7,025 nucleotides of DNA. Source: Ignavibacteriales bacterium (GTDB lineage Bacteria > Bacteroidota > Ignavibacteria > Ignavibacteriales > Melioribacteraceae). The translations under genes and the position numbers were made by a program. The notes beneath the pieces are model-generated. The model did no database searches. It saw nothing but the letters and a program-made list of their open reading frames with translations, and was not told the origin of the DNA. Below are positions 1 to 5,119 of the stretch, piece by piece; position 1 is the first letter of the stretch, and every line of letters begins with the position of its first letter. The stretch lies in NCBI GenBank assembly GCA_020059785.1, contig JAGVBL010000156.1:1-7025 (forward strand), given 5' to 3'.

Positions 1-13
1 AAATAAATTTGAT

Positions 14-1279
14 ATGAGAAAAATTAATAGCTTACTTAATAATCAGAAAATTATTCCTTCTAACATCAGCCAGTTCCCTTATAATATCTGTACCCCTTTA
101 TGGGATAATCCTAATCTTCTTACTTTTCGAATCTTTGTCGATTCCGAACAGGGTAATGATAACAATGACGGCTTATCTTGGAAATCTCTTCTTAAAACTC
201 TTGCAGCAGTCGAAAAAATTATTCCTTATGATTTACGTGGTACTCACGCCTTAATTTATATCCATCCCGGTATTTATGATGCTGCTCAATTTAATCATAC
301 AAATGGAATAGTTAGATTGCTTTGGGGCGGTATTGCTGCTATTAATGAACCTTCCGGTCCTTATGGCGATTACTGCCGTGCTGGTTCTATCAATCCGGCT
401 CGTAATAACAATCAGGTAATCATAATTTCTAAGTCTTCTAATATGCTTATTTTCTCTGGTGATGCAGAGTATTCAGTCGATTCACGTAACTTCTCTAAGT
501 CCTGGAGTCAACCCGGATATGTCTGTTATGATCGAATTGTCTTTAAATCCGCTTCTGTTTCACCACCAGCTGAACTAGTTGGAATCAGTTGTAAAAATTT
601 CAGCTCTGAAGGAGGTCTTACATTAGATCTTCAAGCCTGTTCTGCAATCGGTTTATCGTTCTGGTCAGTCAAATCAGGTCTAATCCGAAGTCTTAAAATA
701 ATTGGCGGTTCCGGCGAAGCATCAACTCAATCAGCTCAATATCGCGGTGCGATTGCTGCTTTTGGTGTCGAAAGCGCTATAACTATCGCTCCCATTGGAA
801 TGGGCTGGCATCCCTCATTCTCTCCACCATCCAATAAAGGATTTGAATTAATCGGCATACGCGGAATTTTTACTACCGGCAGTTCTATTAATTGCAAATT
901 TACAATTGATATATCCGATTCTAACACTTCTTATTCTCAAGGCAGTTTGCCCGATGGCAATTTACCTCAGATTTATCTAGCCAATAATTTCGGCGGCTCT
1001 ATTTTTTATCACTCGAATATTTGTTCGCTTAATGATAATTCCTCATTGCCTCATGTAATTAAAAATTACTCTGATAATATCACGATATCATTTGTTAATT
1101 CACTAATCAAACAAAAAGGAAGTTTTATTATAGAAAAACTTGGCACATCTATTCCTAATGATTCCTATTTATCTAATGGGGAAATTGCTTTCTATCTCGA
1201 TGAAACGAATAATAAACTCAAATTCAAACTCAAGTACAGCGCCGGTACAGTTAAAACCGGTGAAATATCTTTAACATAA
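14..1279 (+). CDS. Phage tail-fibre/tailspike-like beta-helix protein
   Basis: Predicted 421-residue protein with no signal peptide or membrane span. Residues 41-69 carry a segment of the kind found near the N-terminus of DUF1565/pectate-lyase-like right-handed beta-helix proteins (FVDSEQGNDNNDG, then LKTL). A Gly/Ser/Asn-rich, beta-prone region without obvious cysteine pairing follows. The last 33 residues (389-421: GEIAFYLDETNNKL, then KYSAGTVKTGEI) resemble the C-terminal module I associate with phage tail fibres and appendages. The likely role is host-surface binding, possibly with glycan cleavage; no catalytic residues can be assigned by eye. A holin-like gene, a coiled-coil membrane protein and an M15 peptidase follow on the same strand, which is the usual tail-to-lysis order. 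No SD is visible in the 13 bases before the ATG, and the true start could lie outside the window. A secreted polysaccharide lyase is the alternative, but the absence of a signal peptide argues against it. Confidence 0.6.
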   Translation: MRKINSLLNNQKIIPSNISQFPYNICTPLWDNPNLLTFRIFVDSEQGNDNNDGLSWKSLLKTLAAVEKIIPYDLRGTHALIYIHPGIYDAAQFNHTNGIVRLLWGGIAAINEPSGPYGDYCRAGSINPARNNNQVIIISKSSNMLIFSGDAEYSVDSRNFSKSWSQPGYVCYDRIVFKSASVSPPAELVGISCKNFSSEGGLTLDLQACSAIGLSFWSVKSGLIRSLKIIGGSGEASTQSAQYRGAIAAFGVESAITIAPIGMGWHPSFSPPSNKGFELIGIRGIFTTGSSINCKFTIDISDSNTSYSQGSLPDGNLPQIYLANNFGGSIFYHSNICSLNDNSSLPHVIKNYSDNITISFVNSLIKQKGSFIIEKLGTSIPNDSYLSNGEIAFYLDETNNKLKFKLKYSAGTVKTGEISLT

Positions 1280-1324
1280 ATTATAATTAATAGTTTACAC
1301 TTATAAATTGTTTTGAATAATTAA

Positions 1325-1539
1325 ATGACCTCAAAAATTTGGCGTGAAGAAAATGAGTAAGCTGTTCGTTAAAAAAGAAAATCTGCTTGCCCCGCTCTTT
1401 TTGCGTGGGTTTGACCCCGCATACAATAATTCTTTATCAAAAGCGGGGGAGTTATTTTCTTTTAGAACAGCGAACGTAATTTTTAGCCAAATTTTTGCAG
1501 TCTTGAACTTTTGCTTCTTTTCTTTCAAGAGAAAAGAAG
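1325..1539 (+). repeat. Structured intergenic repeat, copy A
   Basis: The element begins ATGACCTCAAA and ends in a hairpin. Its outer arms CAAAAATTTGGC (1332-1343) and GCCAAATTTTTG (1486-1497) are perfectly complementary. Inner paired blocks are GCTGTTC 1361-1367 with GAACAGC 1465-1471, AAAAGAAAAT 1373-1382 with ATTTTCTTTT 1454-1463, and CCCCGCT 1390-1396 with AGCGGGG 1442-1448. A small hairpin (about 1403-1420) sits at the tip. The outer stem extends through GAC/GTC (1327-1329 with 1500-1502) across a small internal loop. Downstream is a second hairpin, CTTCTTTTCT-TTCAAG-AGAAAAGAAG (1514-1539). A diverged copy lies at 1925-2125. Short ORFs on both strands inside this copy are by-products of the inverted repeat. 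It could be a structured RNA, a MITE-like element or a DNA cruciform; the sequence alone does not decide. Confidence 0.75.
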
Positions 1540-1562
1540 ATTAAAATTAATTTGGTTTAGCT

Positions 1563-1916
1563 ATGCCTGAACAAAAATATAAATACTCTCCCTCTCATCC
1601 TGTAAAAGTTCCTGAAAAACTCGTCCTGGACACTTCACTTAATCCTCTTGAATGGATCAAAGCAAAATTATATCACATCAAAGTCGAAGGAGAAACTAAA
1701 ATGTGGAATACTATCAAAGATTTTCTTGTCGCTAAGCTGGTTCAATGGGTCCTGAAAGTTGGTGCTGGTGTTTTAGTAACACTTGGGATCTCTAATAATT
1801 CAGTCGAAGAAATTATCGGTGCCGTCGTGTCATTAATATTGGGTATTGTTTATTCATTACTTACACATAAAAAAATCGCTCTGACAGATCCCAAAGTATT
1901 TCTAATAAATGATTAA
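1563..1916 (+). CDS. Holin-like two-helix membrane protein, possible dual start
   Basis: The long reading frame gives 117 residues. Residues 1-46 are polar and the remainder carries two hydrophobic segments, about 59-76 and 81-100, joined by a short polar turn (SNNSVEE) and followed by a charged tail. Small size, two spans and a place between a tail gene and a peptidase gene fit a class II-like holin; the family itself is not recognised by sequence. The ATG at 1563 has no SD. An in-frame ATG at 1701 (Met47) has an excellent one, AAGGAG at 1687-1692 with an 8-base spacer, giving a 71-residue protein that keeps both spans. Either the short form is the real gene or both forms are made, as in holin/antiholin pairs such as lambda S. 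Copy A of the structured repeat ends 23 bases upstream and copy B begins 8 bases downstream. An unrelated small phage membrane protein is the alternative. Confidence 0.6.
   Translation: MPEQKYKYSPSHPVKVPEKLVLDTSLNPLEWIKAKLYHIKVEGETKMWNTIKDFLVAKLVQWVLKVGAGVLVTLGISNNSVEEIIGAVVSLILGIVYSLLTHKKIALTDPKVFLIND
1687..1703 (+). promoter_or_regulatory. Internal ribosome binding site and ATG at 1701
   Basis: AAGGAG (1687-1692) lies 8 bases before an in-frame ATG (1701-1703) inside the holin-like frame. It is far stronger than anything before the ATG at 1563, so it either sets the real start or produces a second, shorter isoform. Confidence 0.6.
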
Positions 1917-1924
1917 TAACTATT

Positions 1925-2125
1925 ATGACCTCAAATACTTGGCGATAAAAAATGAATGAGCACAACAAAAAGAGAAAATTTCTGTCTGACGATTCCTGCA
2001 TTCAATCTAATTACTTTAATAAAAGAGCAGGGGAGGAGTTAAATTTTCTCTGTTGTGCGAATGAATTTTTCGCCAAGGATTTGCAGTCTTGAACTTTCGG
2101 TTCCTTTCTTTCAAGAGAAAGGAAC
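1925..2125 (+). repeat. Structured intergenic repeat, copy B
   Basis: This is the diverged partner of the element at 1325-1539. It shares the opening ATGACCTCAAA and the conserved box TTTGCAGTCTTGAACTTT (2081-2098). The outer arms CAAATACTTGGCG (1932-1944) and CGCCAAGGATTTG (2071-2083) pair with one mismatch. Inner arms GCACAACA 1960-1967 with TGTTGTGC 2051-2058, and GAGAAAATTT 1972-1981 with AAATTTTCTC 2041-2050, pair perfectly, yet their sequences differ from those of copy A. The downstream hairpin is GTTCCTTTCT-TTCAAG-AGAAAGGAAC (2100-2125). Two pairs in the outer stem and two in this hairpin differ between the copies by matched changes on both sides, so pairing is conserved rather than sequence alone. 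The hairpin's 3' arm includes AAAGGA, the best SD candidate for the gene starting at 2139. Confidence 0.78.
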
Positions 2126-2138
2126 AAGAATCTATTTT

Positions 2139-2435
2139 ATGAAACATGCTGATAGTAATATCTTAATTCTTAATATAAAAAAAATCCATTTCTGGATTAT
2201 TTTGATTTCCGCTTTTCTCTCCCTTGCATTCTCAATCAGTGCAGTTGTAGCTCAAAGCCGTTTGATTGATCAGACAATTATCAATCATCAGATACGTCTA
2301 GAAAAGCTTGAACAGATAACCAACAAACGCTTTAAGCTTCTCTATGAAATCAAATTCAATCTGAAAGATGTAATGGAAAAAAACGGCTACATCTATAAAG
2401 AAATAGACGGCAATCTCGATTCAATCATAAATTAA
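2139..2435 (+). CDS. Single-span coiled-coil protein, possible spanin/lysis accessory
   Basis: Predicted 98 residues. After a short polar N-terminus there is one hydrophobic segment (about residues 17-38, from HFWIILISAFLSL to VVAQ), then a charged helical stretch (RLIDQTIINHQIRLEKLEQ onward) that looks like a coiled coil reaching the C-terminus. That layout, an inner-membrane anchor with a helical periplasmic arm, resembles i-spanins (Rz-like) and hemolysin XhlA-like phage accessory proteins; no family signature is visible, so the role is inferred from position between a holin-like gene and a peptidase. The frame stays open upstream to an ATG at 2055, but those 28 codons lie wholly inside structured repeat copy B, so ATG 2139 is preferred. 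AAAGGA at 2118-2123 is about 15 bases from it, a long spacing, and lies in the repeat's terminal hairpin. Confidence 0.55.
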   Translation: MKHADSNILILNIKKIHFWIILISAFLSLAFSISAVVAQSRLIDQTIINHQIRLEKLEQITNKRFKLLYEIKFNLKDVMEKNGYIYKEIDGNLDSIIN

Positions 2436-2477
2436 AGCTAGGAGTGTATTCTCAAAAGTAATTATTAAAATAAAAAA

Positions 2478-2518
2478 TCAGTGAAAATCTGTTTAATACG
2501 TTTAATCTGTGTGCTATT
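2478..2518 (+). repeat. Degenerate 9-nt periodic repeat remnant
   Basis: Four imperfect nonamers run in tandem: ATCAGTGAA, AATCTGTTT, AATACGTTT, AATCTGTGT (2478-2513), followed by GCTATT. This matches a style of dispersed intergenic repeat that I recall from Bacteroidota and relatives; the genome-wide copy number cannot be seen here. It occupies the gap between the coiled-coil gene and the peptidase gene. Confidence 0.5.
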
Positions 2519-2565
2519 ATTTTATATTTATTACTTTTTAGACAAACTCTTGGGGAAGGGGCAAT

Positions 2566-2874
2566 ATGGAACTCAAACAAGGTGTTAAACCACTGGGTAT
2601 CACAACCGAAATTATTCTCGCTGTACTTATTGCAAGCGAAGTTTATAAATCTTTCGAAGTCGATTTTGTGGTCACTTCCATTACTGACGGCAAACATTCT
2701 CAACAGCATTCACTTCACTACTCCGGCAATGCTTTCGATATTCGTATTAAGAACATACCTGATAAAAAAATGATAGATGAGATCTTTCTCGAAATCCGCC
2801 GCCGCTTAACAAATGATTACCAGGTTGTTCTTGAACCTACTCACATTCATATCGAGTATCAACCTGCATTTTGA
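2566..2874 (+). CDS. M15-type zinc peptidase, endolysin-like
   Basis: Predicted 102 residues, about the size of the catalytic core of peptidase family M15 (D-Ala-D-Ala carboxypeptidase / L-Ala-D-Glu endopeptidase type) with no cell-wall-binding domain. The S-x-H-x2-G-x-A-x-D motif is present as SLHYSGNAFD (49-58), giving zinc ligands His51 and Asp58. A downstream ExxH (Glu90, His93), followed by His95, supplies the general base and third ligand. Expected action is cleavage of peptidoglycan stem peptides. There is no signal peptide, so export would need a holin, which fits the two-helix membrane protein encoded just upstream. A purine-rich SD (GGGGAAGGGG, 2552-2561) lies 4 bases before the ATG. 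The gene sits between two degenerate repeats. A cellular M15 enzyme is less likely given the missing export signal and the phage-like neighbours. Confidence 0.78.
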   Translation: MELKQGVKPLGITTEIILAVLIASEVYKSFEVDFVVTSITDGKHSQQHSLHYSGNAFDIRIKNIPDKKMIDEIFLEIRRRLTNDYQVVLEPTHIHIEYQPAF

Positions 2875-2886
2875 TTTTTTCTTTTT

Positions 2887-2948
2887 ACTGCTGACTGTTT
2901 ACTGATTGCTGTTCACTTCTTAATTATTTCCGGTCACTGCTTGCCGGA
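2887..2948 (+). repeat. Degenerate 7-nt periodic repeat and small hairpin
   Basis: Heptamers ACTGCTG, ACTGTTT, ACTGATT, GCTGTTC, ACTTCTT run in tandem at 2887-2921. A small hairpin follows, TCCGG (2929-2933) with CCGGA (2944-2948) and a 10-base loop. No T-tract follows, so a terminator is not convincing. The rest of the 217-base gap to the regulator gene at 3092 is AT-rich and holds only a possible promoter. Confidence 0.4.
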
Positions 2949-3016
2949 CACCGTTCACAGCTCATTTGCCTTAATAAACCAACTTTAGCTTGAATTATCA
3001 AATAATATGATTCTTA

Positions 3017-3045
3017 TTGCTAATACTAAATGCGGCATATATTAT
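3017..3045 (+). promoter_or_regulatory. Possible sigma-70-like promoter of the regulator gene
   Basis: TTGCTA (3017-3022) and TATTAT (3040-3045) are separated by exactly 17 bases and lie about 47 bases before the regulator's ATG. The surrounding DNA is very AT-rich, so a chance match is quite possible, and promoters in this phylum often depart from the enterobacterial consensus. Confidence 0.25.
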
Positions 3046-3091
3046 TTATATTGCATACAATTAAAAATCATCATCAAAACTAACAGGCTTT

Positions 3092-3787
3092 ATGTTAATT
3101 GATCGTGCAATTTCATTCGGAATACTTAAGAATCTTCCTCTATTTTCCGGACTTACTCATAATCAATTCAACCAGATAGTATCTATTTCAAAAATTATTC
3201 ATTATAAAAAGAATGAGATCATTTTTCGGGAAGGTGATTCTTATAAAGGCTTTTATATCCTACTTAATGGCTCTATTAAAATCTATAAAATATCATATGA
3301 AGGGAAAGAATCTATTCTCCATTTAATCAAACCTTCTGAATCTTTTGGGGATGTACCTCTCTTCGAAGGTGGTAGCTATCCTGTAACCTCTCAGACCATT
3401 GTTGCCTCATCTTTAGTTTTTTTCCCCGCAATCTCGTTTAAAAAACTAATTAGAAATAATCCCACAATCTGCTTTAATATGCTCGTAGGTTTTGCTAAAA
3501 AAATGCGGCGTCTTACTCAAAAAGTTGAAGACCTTTCTACAAAAGAGGTATCTAACCGACTTGCTAGATTTCTCTTAGAAGAGATCAAAAAATCAGGAAC
3601 TGAAAATCAACCAGAACCTCATATAAAAATTACTATTTCGAAAAAAAATATCTCCTCTTTTATTGGTACAATCCCGGATACGCTATCTAGAATTCTGAAA
3701 AAACTACAAGATGAAAAAATAATTCGTGTGTCCGGTAAATCAATTTTTATCTCTGATATGGATAAAATTAAAAACTTAGCTAGATAG
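3092..3787 (+). CDS. Crp/Fnr family transcriptional regulator, DNR/NnrR-like
   Basis: Predicted 231 residues, a normal family length. An N-terminal effector beta-barrel (about 17-120, with REGDSYKGFYILLNGSIKIY at 46-65) is followed by a long dimerisation helix (about 125-150) and a winged helix-turn-helix (about 183-221, recognition helix around PDTLSRILKKL). The recognition helix has Asp196, Ser199 and Arg200 where FNR has Glu, Ser and Arg, so it is FNR-like rather than CRP-like. FNR-type N-terminal cysteines are absent; the only Cys is Cys127, so no 4Fe-4S cluster is expected. The cAMP pocket is degenerate: FGDVPLFEGGSYPVTS at 85-100 lacks the CRP Arg-Ser pair. These traits resemble the NO-responsive DNR/NnrR branch, and the hemerythrin and heme-copper genes downstream agree. 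The SD is weak, and Met1 is the first ATG in the frame. The effector ligand is inferred, not shown. Confidence 0.85.
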   Translation: MLIDRAISFGILKNLPLFSGLTHNQFNQIVSISKIIHYKKNEIIFREGDSYKGFYILLNGSIKIYKISYEGKESILHLIKPSESFGDVPLFEGGSYPVTSQTIVASSLVFFPAISFKKLIRNNPTICFNMLVGFAKKMRRLTQKVEDLSTKEVSNRLARFLLEEIKKSGTENQPEPHIKITISKKNISSFIGTIPDTLSRILKKLQDEKIIRVSGKSIFISDMDKIKNLAR

Positions 3788-3864
3788 AATTCTTTTCTTA
3801 TATCTTCTTCTCATTTGGAAAAATTCGAAATCCGACTTAAGTCAAAGGATATCTACTCTTATGT

Positions 3865-3878
3865 TGTGATATTTCACA
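3865..3878 (+). promoter_or_regulatory. TGTGA-N4-TCACA palindrome, candidate operator
   Basis: TGTGATATTTCACA is an inverted repeat with a 4-base spacer, lying between the Crp/Fnr-type regulator gene and the SD of the exported-protein gene (ATG 3899). Its half-sites look like CRP-family TGTGA, but the spacing is 2 bases shorter than the CRP or HcpR arrangement. It may be this regulator's site or a chance palindrome. Confidence 0.3.
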
Positions 3879-3898
3879 TGTCAAAAAGGAGATTTAAT

Positions 3899-4513
3899 AT
3901 GATACACATTTCATTAAAAATAAAAAGCCTAATAGCAGTAGCTGCTGTTCTATTATTTGTTTCATCAACTCAATCATTCGCCCATTGCGATGGATTGGAT
4001 GGACCGGTAATTAAAGATGCCCGTAAAGCGCTCGAGACTGGAAATGTTAAGCTTGTATTGATCTGGGTGCAAGAAGCTGATCAAGATGAAATTATTTCTG
4101 CTTTCAACAAAACTCTTGCTGTACGCAAACTATCACCGGAGGCGAAAGAATTTGCAGACATGTATTTCTTCGAAACTCTAGTTCGTATCCACCGTGCCGG
4201 AGAAGGTGCACCTTATACTGGAATTAAACCTGCTGGACGGGATCTTGGACCTGCAATCCCAGCAGCAGATAAGGCAATTGAATCCGGCTCACCTAAAGAG
4301 TTAGTTAAATTTTTGCAAGATGCTGTTCACGATGGTTTACATCCTTATTATATGAATACTGTACAAAAAAAGAATTTCAATCCTAATGATGTAAATGCCG
4401 GAAGAGAATATGTCAAAGCTTATGTGGAATTCGTTCACTATGTTGAAAAAATTTATCTGTTGACATCCGGTTCGGCTCATAGTGAAGAAGGTGCAGAAAA
4501 ACATTCACATTAA
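3899..4513 (+). CDS. Exported DUF6448-like protein with His-Cys-Asp mature N-terminus
   Basis: Predicted 204 residues. ATG 3899 is chosen because AAGGAG (3886-3891) lies 7 bases upstream and a textbook signal peptide follows: Lys-containing start, hydrophobic core about 11-22, SFA at 26-28. Open codons back to 3815 have no such support. Predicted cleavage after Ala28 leaves a mature N-terminus of His29-Cys30-Asp31. Cys30 is the only cysteine. The mature part is helical, with scattered histidines (His98, 144, 148, 180) and a His/Glu-rich tail (GSAHSEEGAEKHSH). Two segments look like an internal duplication: 35-65 (GPVIKDARKALETG onward) and 117-147 (GPAIPAADKAIESG onward), 12 identities over 31. 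The protein resembles the DUF6448 family of unknown function. Metal or heme binding in the periplasm is my inference from the His/Cys pattern and the respiratory neighbours. A terminator follows directly. Confidence 0.72.
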   Translation: MIHISLKIKSLIAVAAVLLFVSSTQSFAHCDGLDGPVIKDARKALETGNVKLVLIWVQEADQDEIISAFNKTLAVRKLSPEAKEFADMYFFETLVRIHRAGEGAPYTGIKPAGRDLGPAIPAADKAIESGSPKELVKFLQDAVHDGLHPYYMNTVQKKNFNPNDVNAGREYVKAYVEFVHYVEKIYLLTSGSAHSEEGAEKHSH

Positions 4514-4525
4514 TTTAGTAATAAT

Positions 4526-4556
4526 CCCTCCTGCAATTACGGAGGGCTTAGTTTTT
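4526..4556 (+). terminator. Rho-independent terminator
   Basis: A perfect 6-bp stem CCCTCC (4526-4531) and GGAGGG (4541-4546) with a 9-base loop is followed by a T-rich run (CTTAGTTTTT). It starts 13 bases after the stop of the exported-protein gene and separates that transcript from the hemerythrin-led group. Confidence 0.75.
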
Positions 4557-4636
4557 GTAAGCGAATATTTATAATGCTGAATTAAGAATTATTTTACAGA
4601 GATCTTAATCAATGGAATTAAAGGAGGAAAAATAAA

Positions 4637-5083
4637 ATGAATTACTTAATCCCCAAGCCTCTGAAAGTTGAACATGAAGAACTACATGCTCAACTCTTAA
4701 AAGCAACTCAAGAAGAAGGCGAAGTCGGATTGTCTGCTAAGGAGGTTGCTAAATTATTACATAACCATTTCATTAAAGAAGAGGAATATGCAATTCCGCC
4801 TCTTGGATTGTTAACCCATCTCTCAAAGGGTGTTTTAACAAATGGAATGAAATCTGTTCTTGCTATGACAGAAAAACTTAAAGCTGAACTCCCTCATATG
4901 CTGGAAGAACATAAAATGATAATTGAAGCTCTCCATAATTTAATAACAGCTTCTAAAAATGAAAATAAACCCCAGTATGCAGAGTTTTCTGAAAAGTTGA
5001 TCCTTCATGCTCAGACGGAAGAAGAAGTCATGTATCCAGCAGCAATTTTAGTGGGTGAATACATAAAGCTGAAGCTTCAATAA
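4637..5083 (+). CDS. Hemerythrin-like HHE domain protein
   Basis: Predicted 148 residues, a single four-helix hemerythrin HHE domain with no signal peptide, so cytoplasmic. Likely di-iron ligands, in order, are His13 (EHEELH), His44 with Glu48 (HNHFIKEEE), His92 (EEHKMIIEAL) and His124 with Glu128 (HAQTEEE), the expected H...HxxxE...H...HxxxE pattern. Such proteins bind O2 or NO, or act in iron handling and repair of nitrosative damage to iron-sulfur proteins. It lacks the YtfE/ScdA N-terminal domain. An excellent SD, AGGAGG (4622-4627), lies 9 bases before the ATG. It is the first gene after the terminator at 4526, so it probably leads a transcript through the ABM-fold gene 36 bases downstream and perhaps on to the heme-copper genes. 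A role in NO handling is inferred from the neighbours. Confidence 0.88.
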   Translation: MNYLIPKPLKVEHEELHAQLLKATQEEGEVGLSAKEVAKLLHNHFIKEEEYAIPPLGLLTHLSKGVLTNGMKSVLAMTEKLKAELPHMLEEHKMIIEALHNLITASKNENKPQYAEFSEKLILHAQTEEEVMYPAAILVGEYIKLKLQ

Positions 5084-5119
5084 TCATTCTTTAGTTTATA
5101 GACAAAATGGAGATCTATA

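Noticed and set aside
736..927. Minus-strand 63-codon ORF within the tail gene
   Set aside because: A shadow of the long + strand gene, with no SD and no recognisable features.
1331..1544. Two overlapping 65-66-codon ORFs on opposite strands between the tail gene and the holin-like gene
   Set aside because: Both lie inside structured repeat copy A. The inverted repeat makes open frames on both strands, neither has an SD, and the equivalent frames are not kept in copy B.
1325..2125. Integron attC sites between gene cassettes
   Set aside because: The gene/inverted-repeat alternation recalls a cassette array, but no GTTRRRY/RYYYAAC core pairs are seen at the ends and no integrase is in the window.
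2055..2138. 28-codon N-terminal extension of the coiled-coil protein
   Set aside because: It is translated entirely from the 3' part of structured repeat copy B; the protein-like membrane segment begins after ATG 2139.
2478..2513. CRISPR array
   Set aside because: The units are 9 nt, contiguous and degenerate, with no spacers and no cas genes.
2452..2773. Short ORFs on the minus strand and in another + frame over the peptidase gene
   Set aside because: The M15 motif is in the 2566-2874 frame, which also has the SD; the other frames lack family features.
2991..3002. TTGAATTATCAA as an FNR box upstream of the regulator
   Set aside because: The half-sites are two bases too close for TTGAT-N4-ATCAA, and the region is so AT-rich that such a match is expected by chance.
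3815..3898. N-terminal extension of the exported protein starting at TTG 3815
   Set aside because: It would bury the signal peptide. A strong SD with 7-base spacing precedes ATG 3899, and the extension covers the candidate operator.
4555..4574. TTGTAA...TTATAA as a CRP/HcpR-type site before the hemerythrin gene
   Set aside because: The spacer is 8 bases instead of 6 and the half-sites lack the TGTGA core; the left part also overlaps the terminator T-tract.
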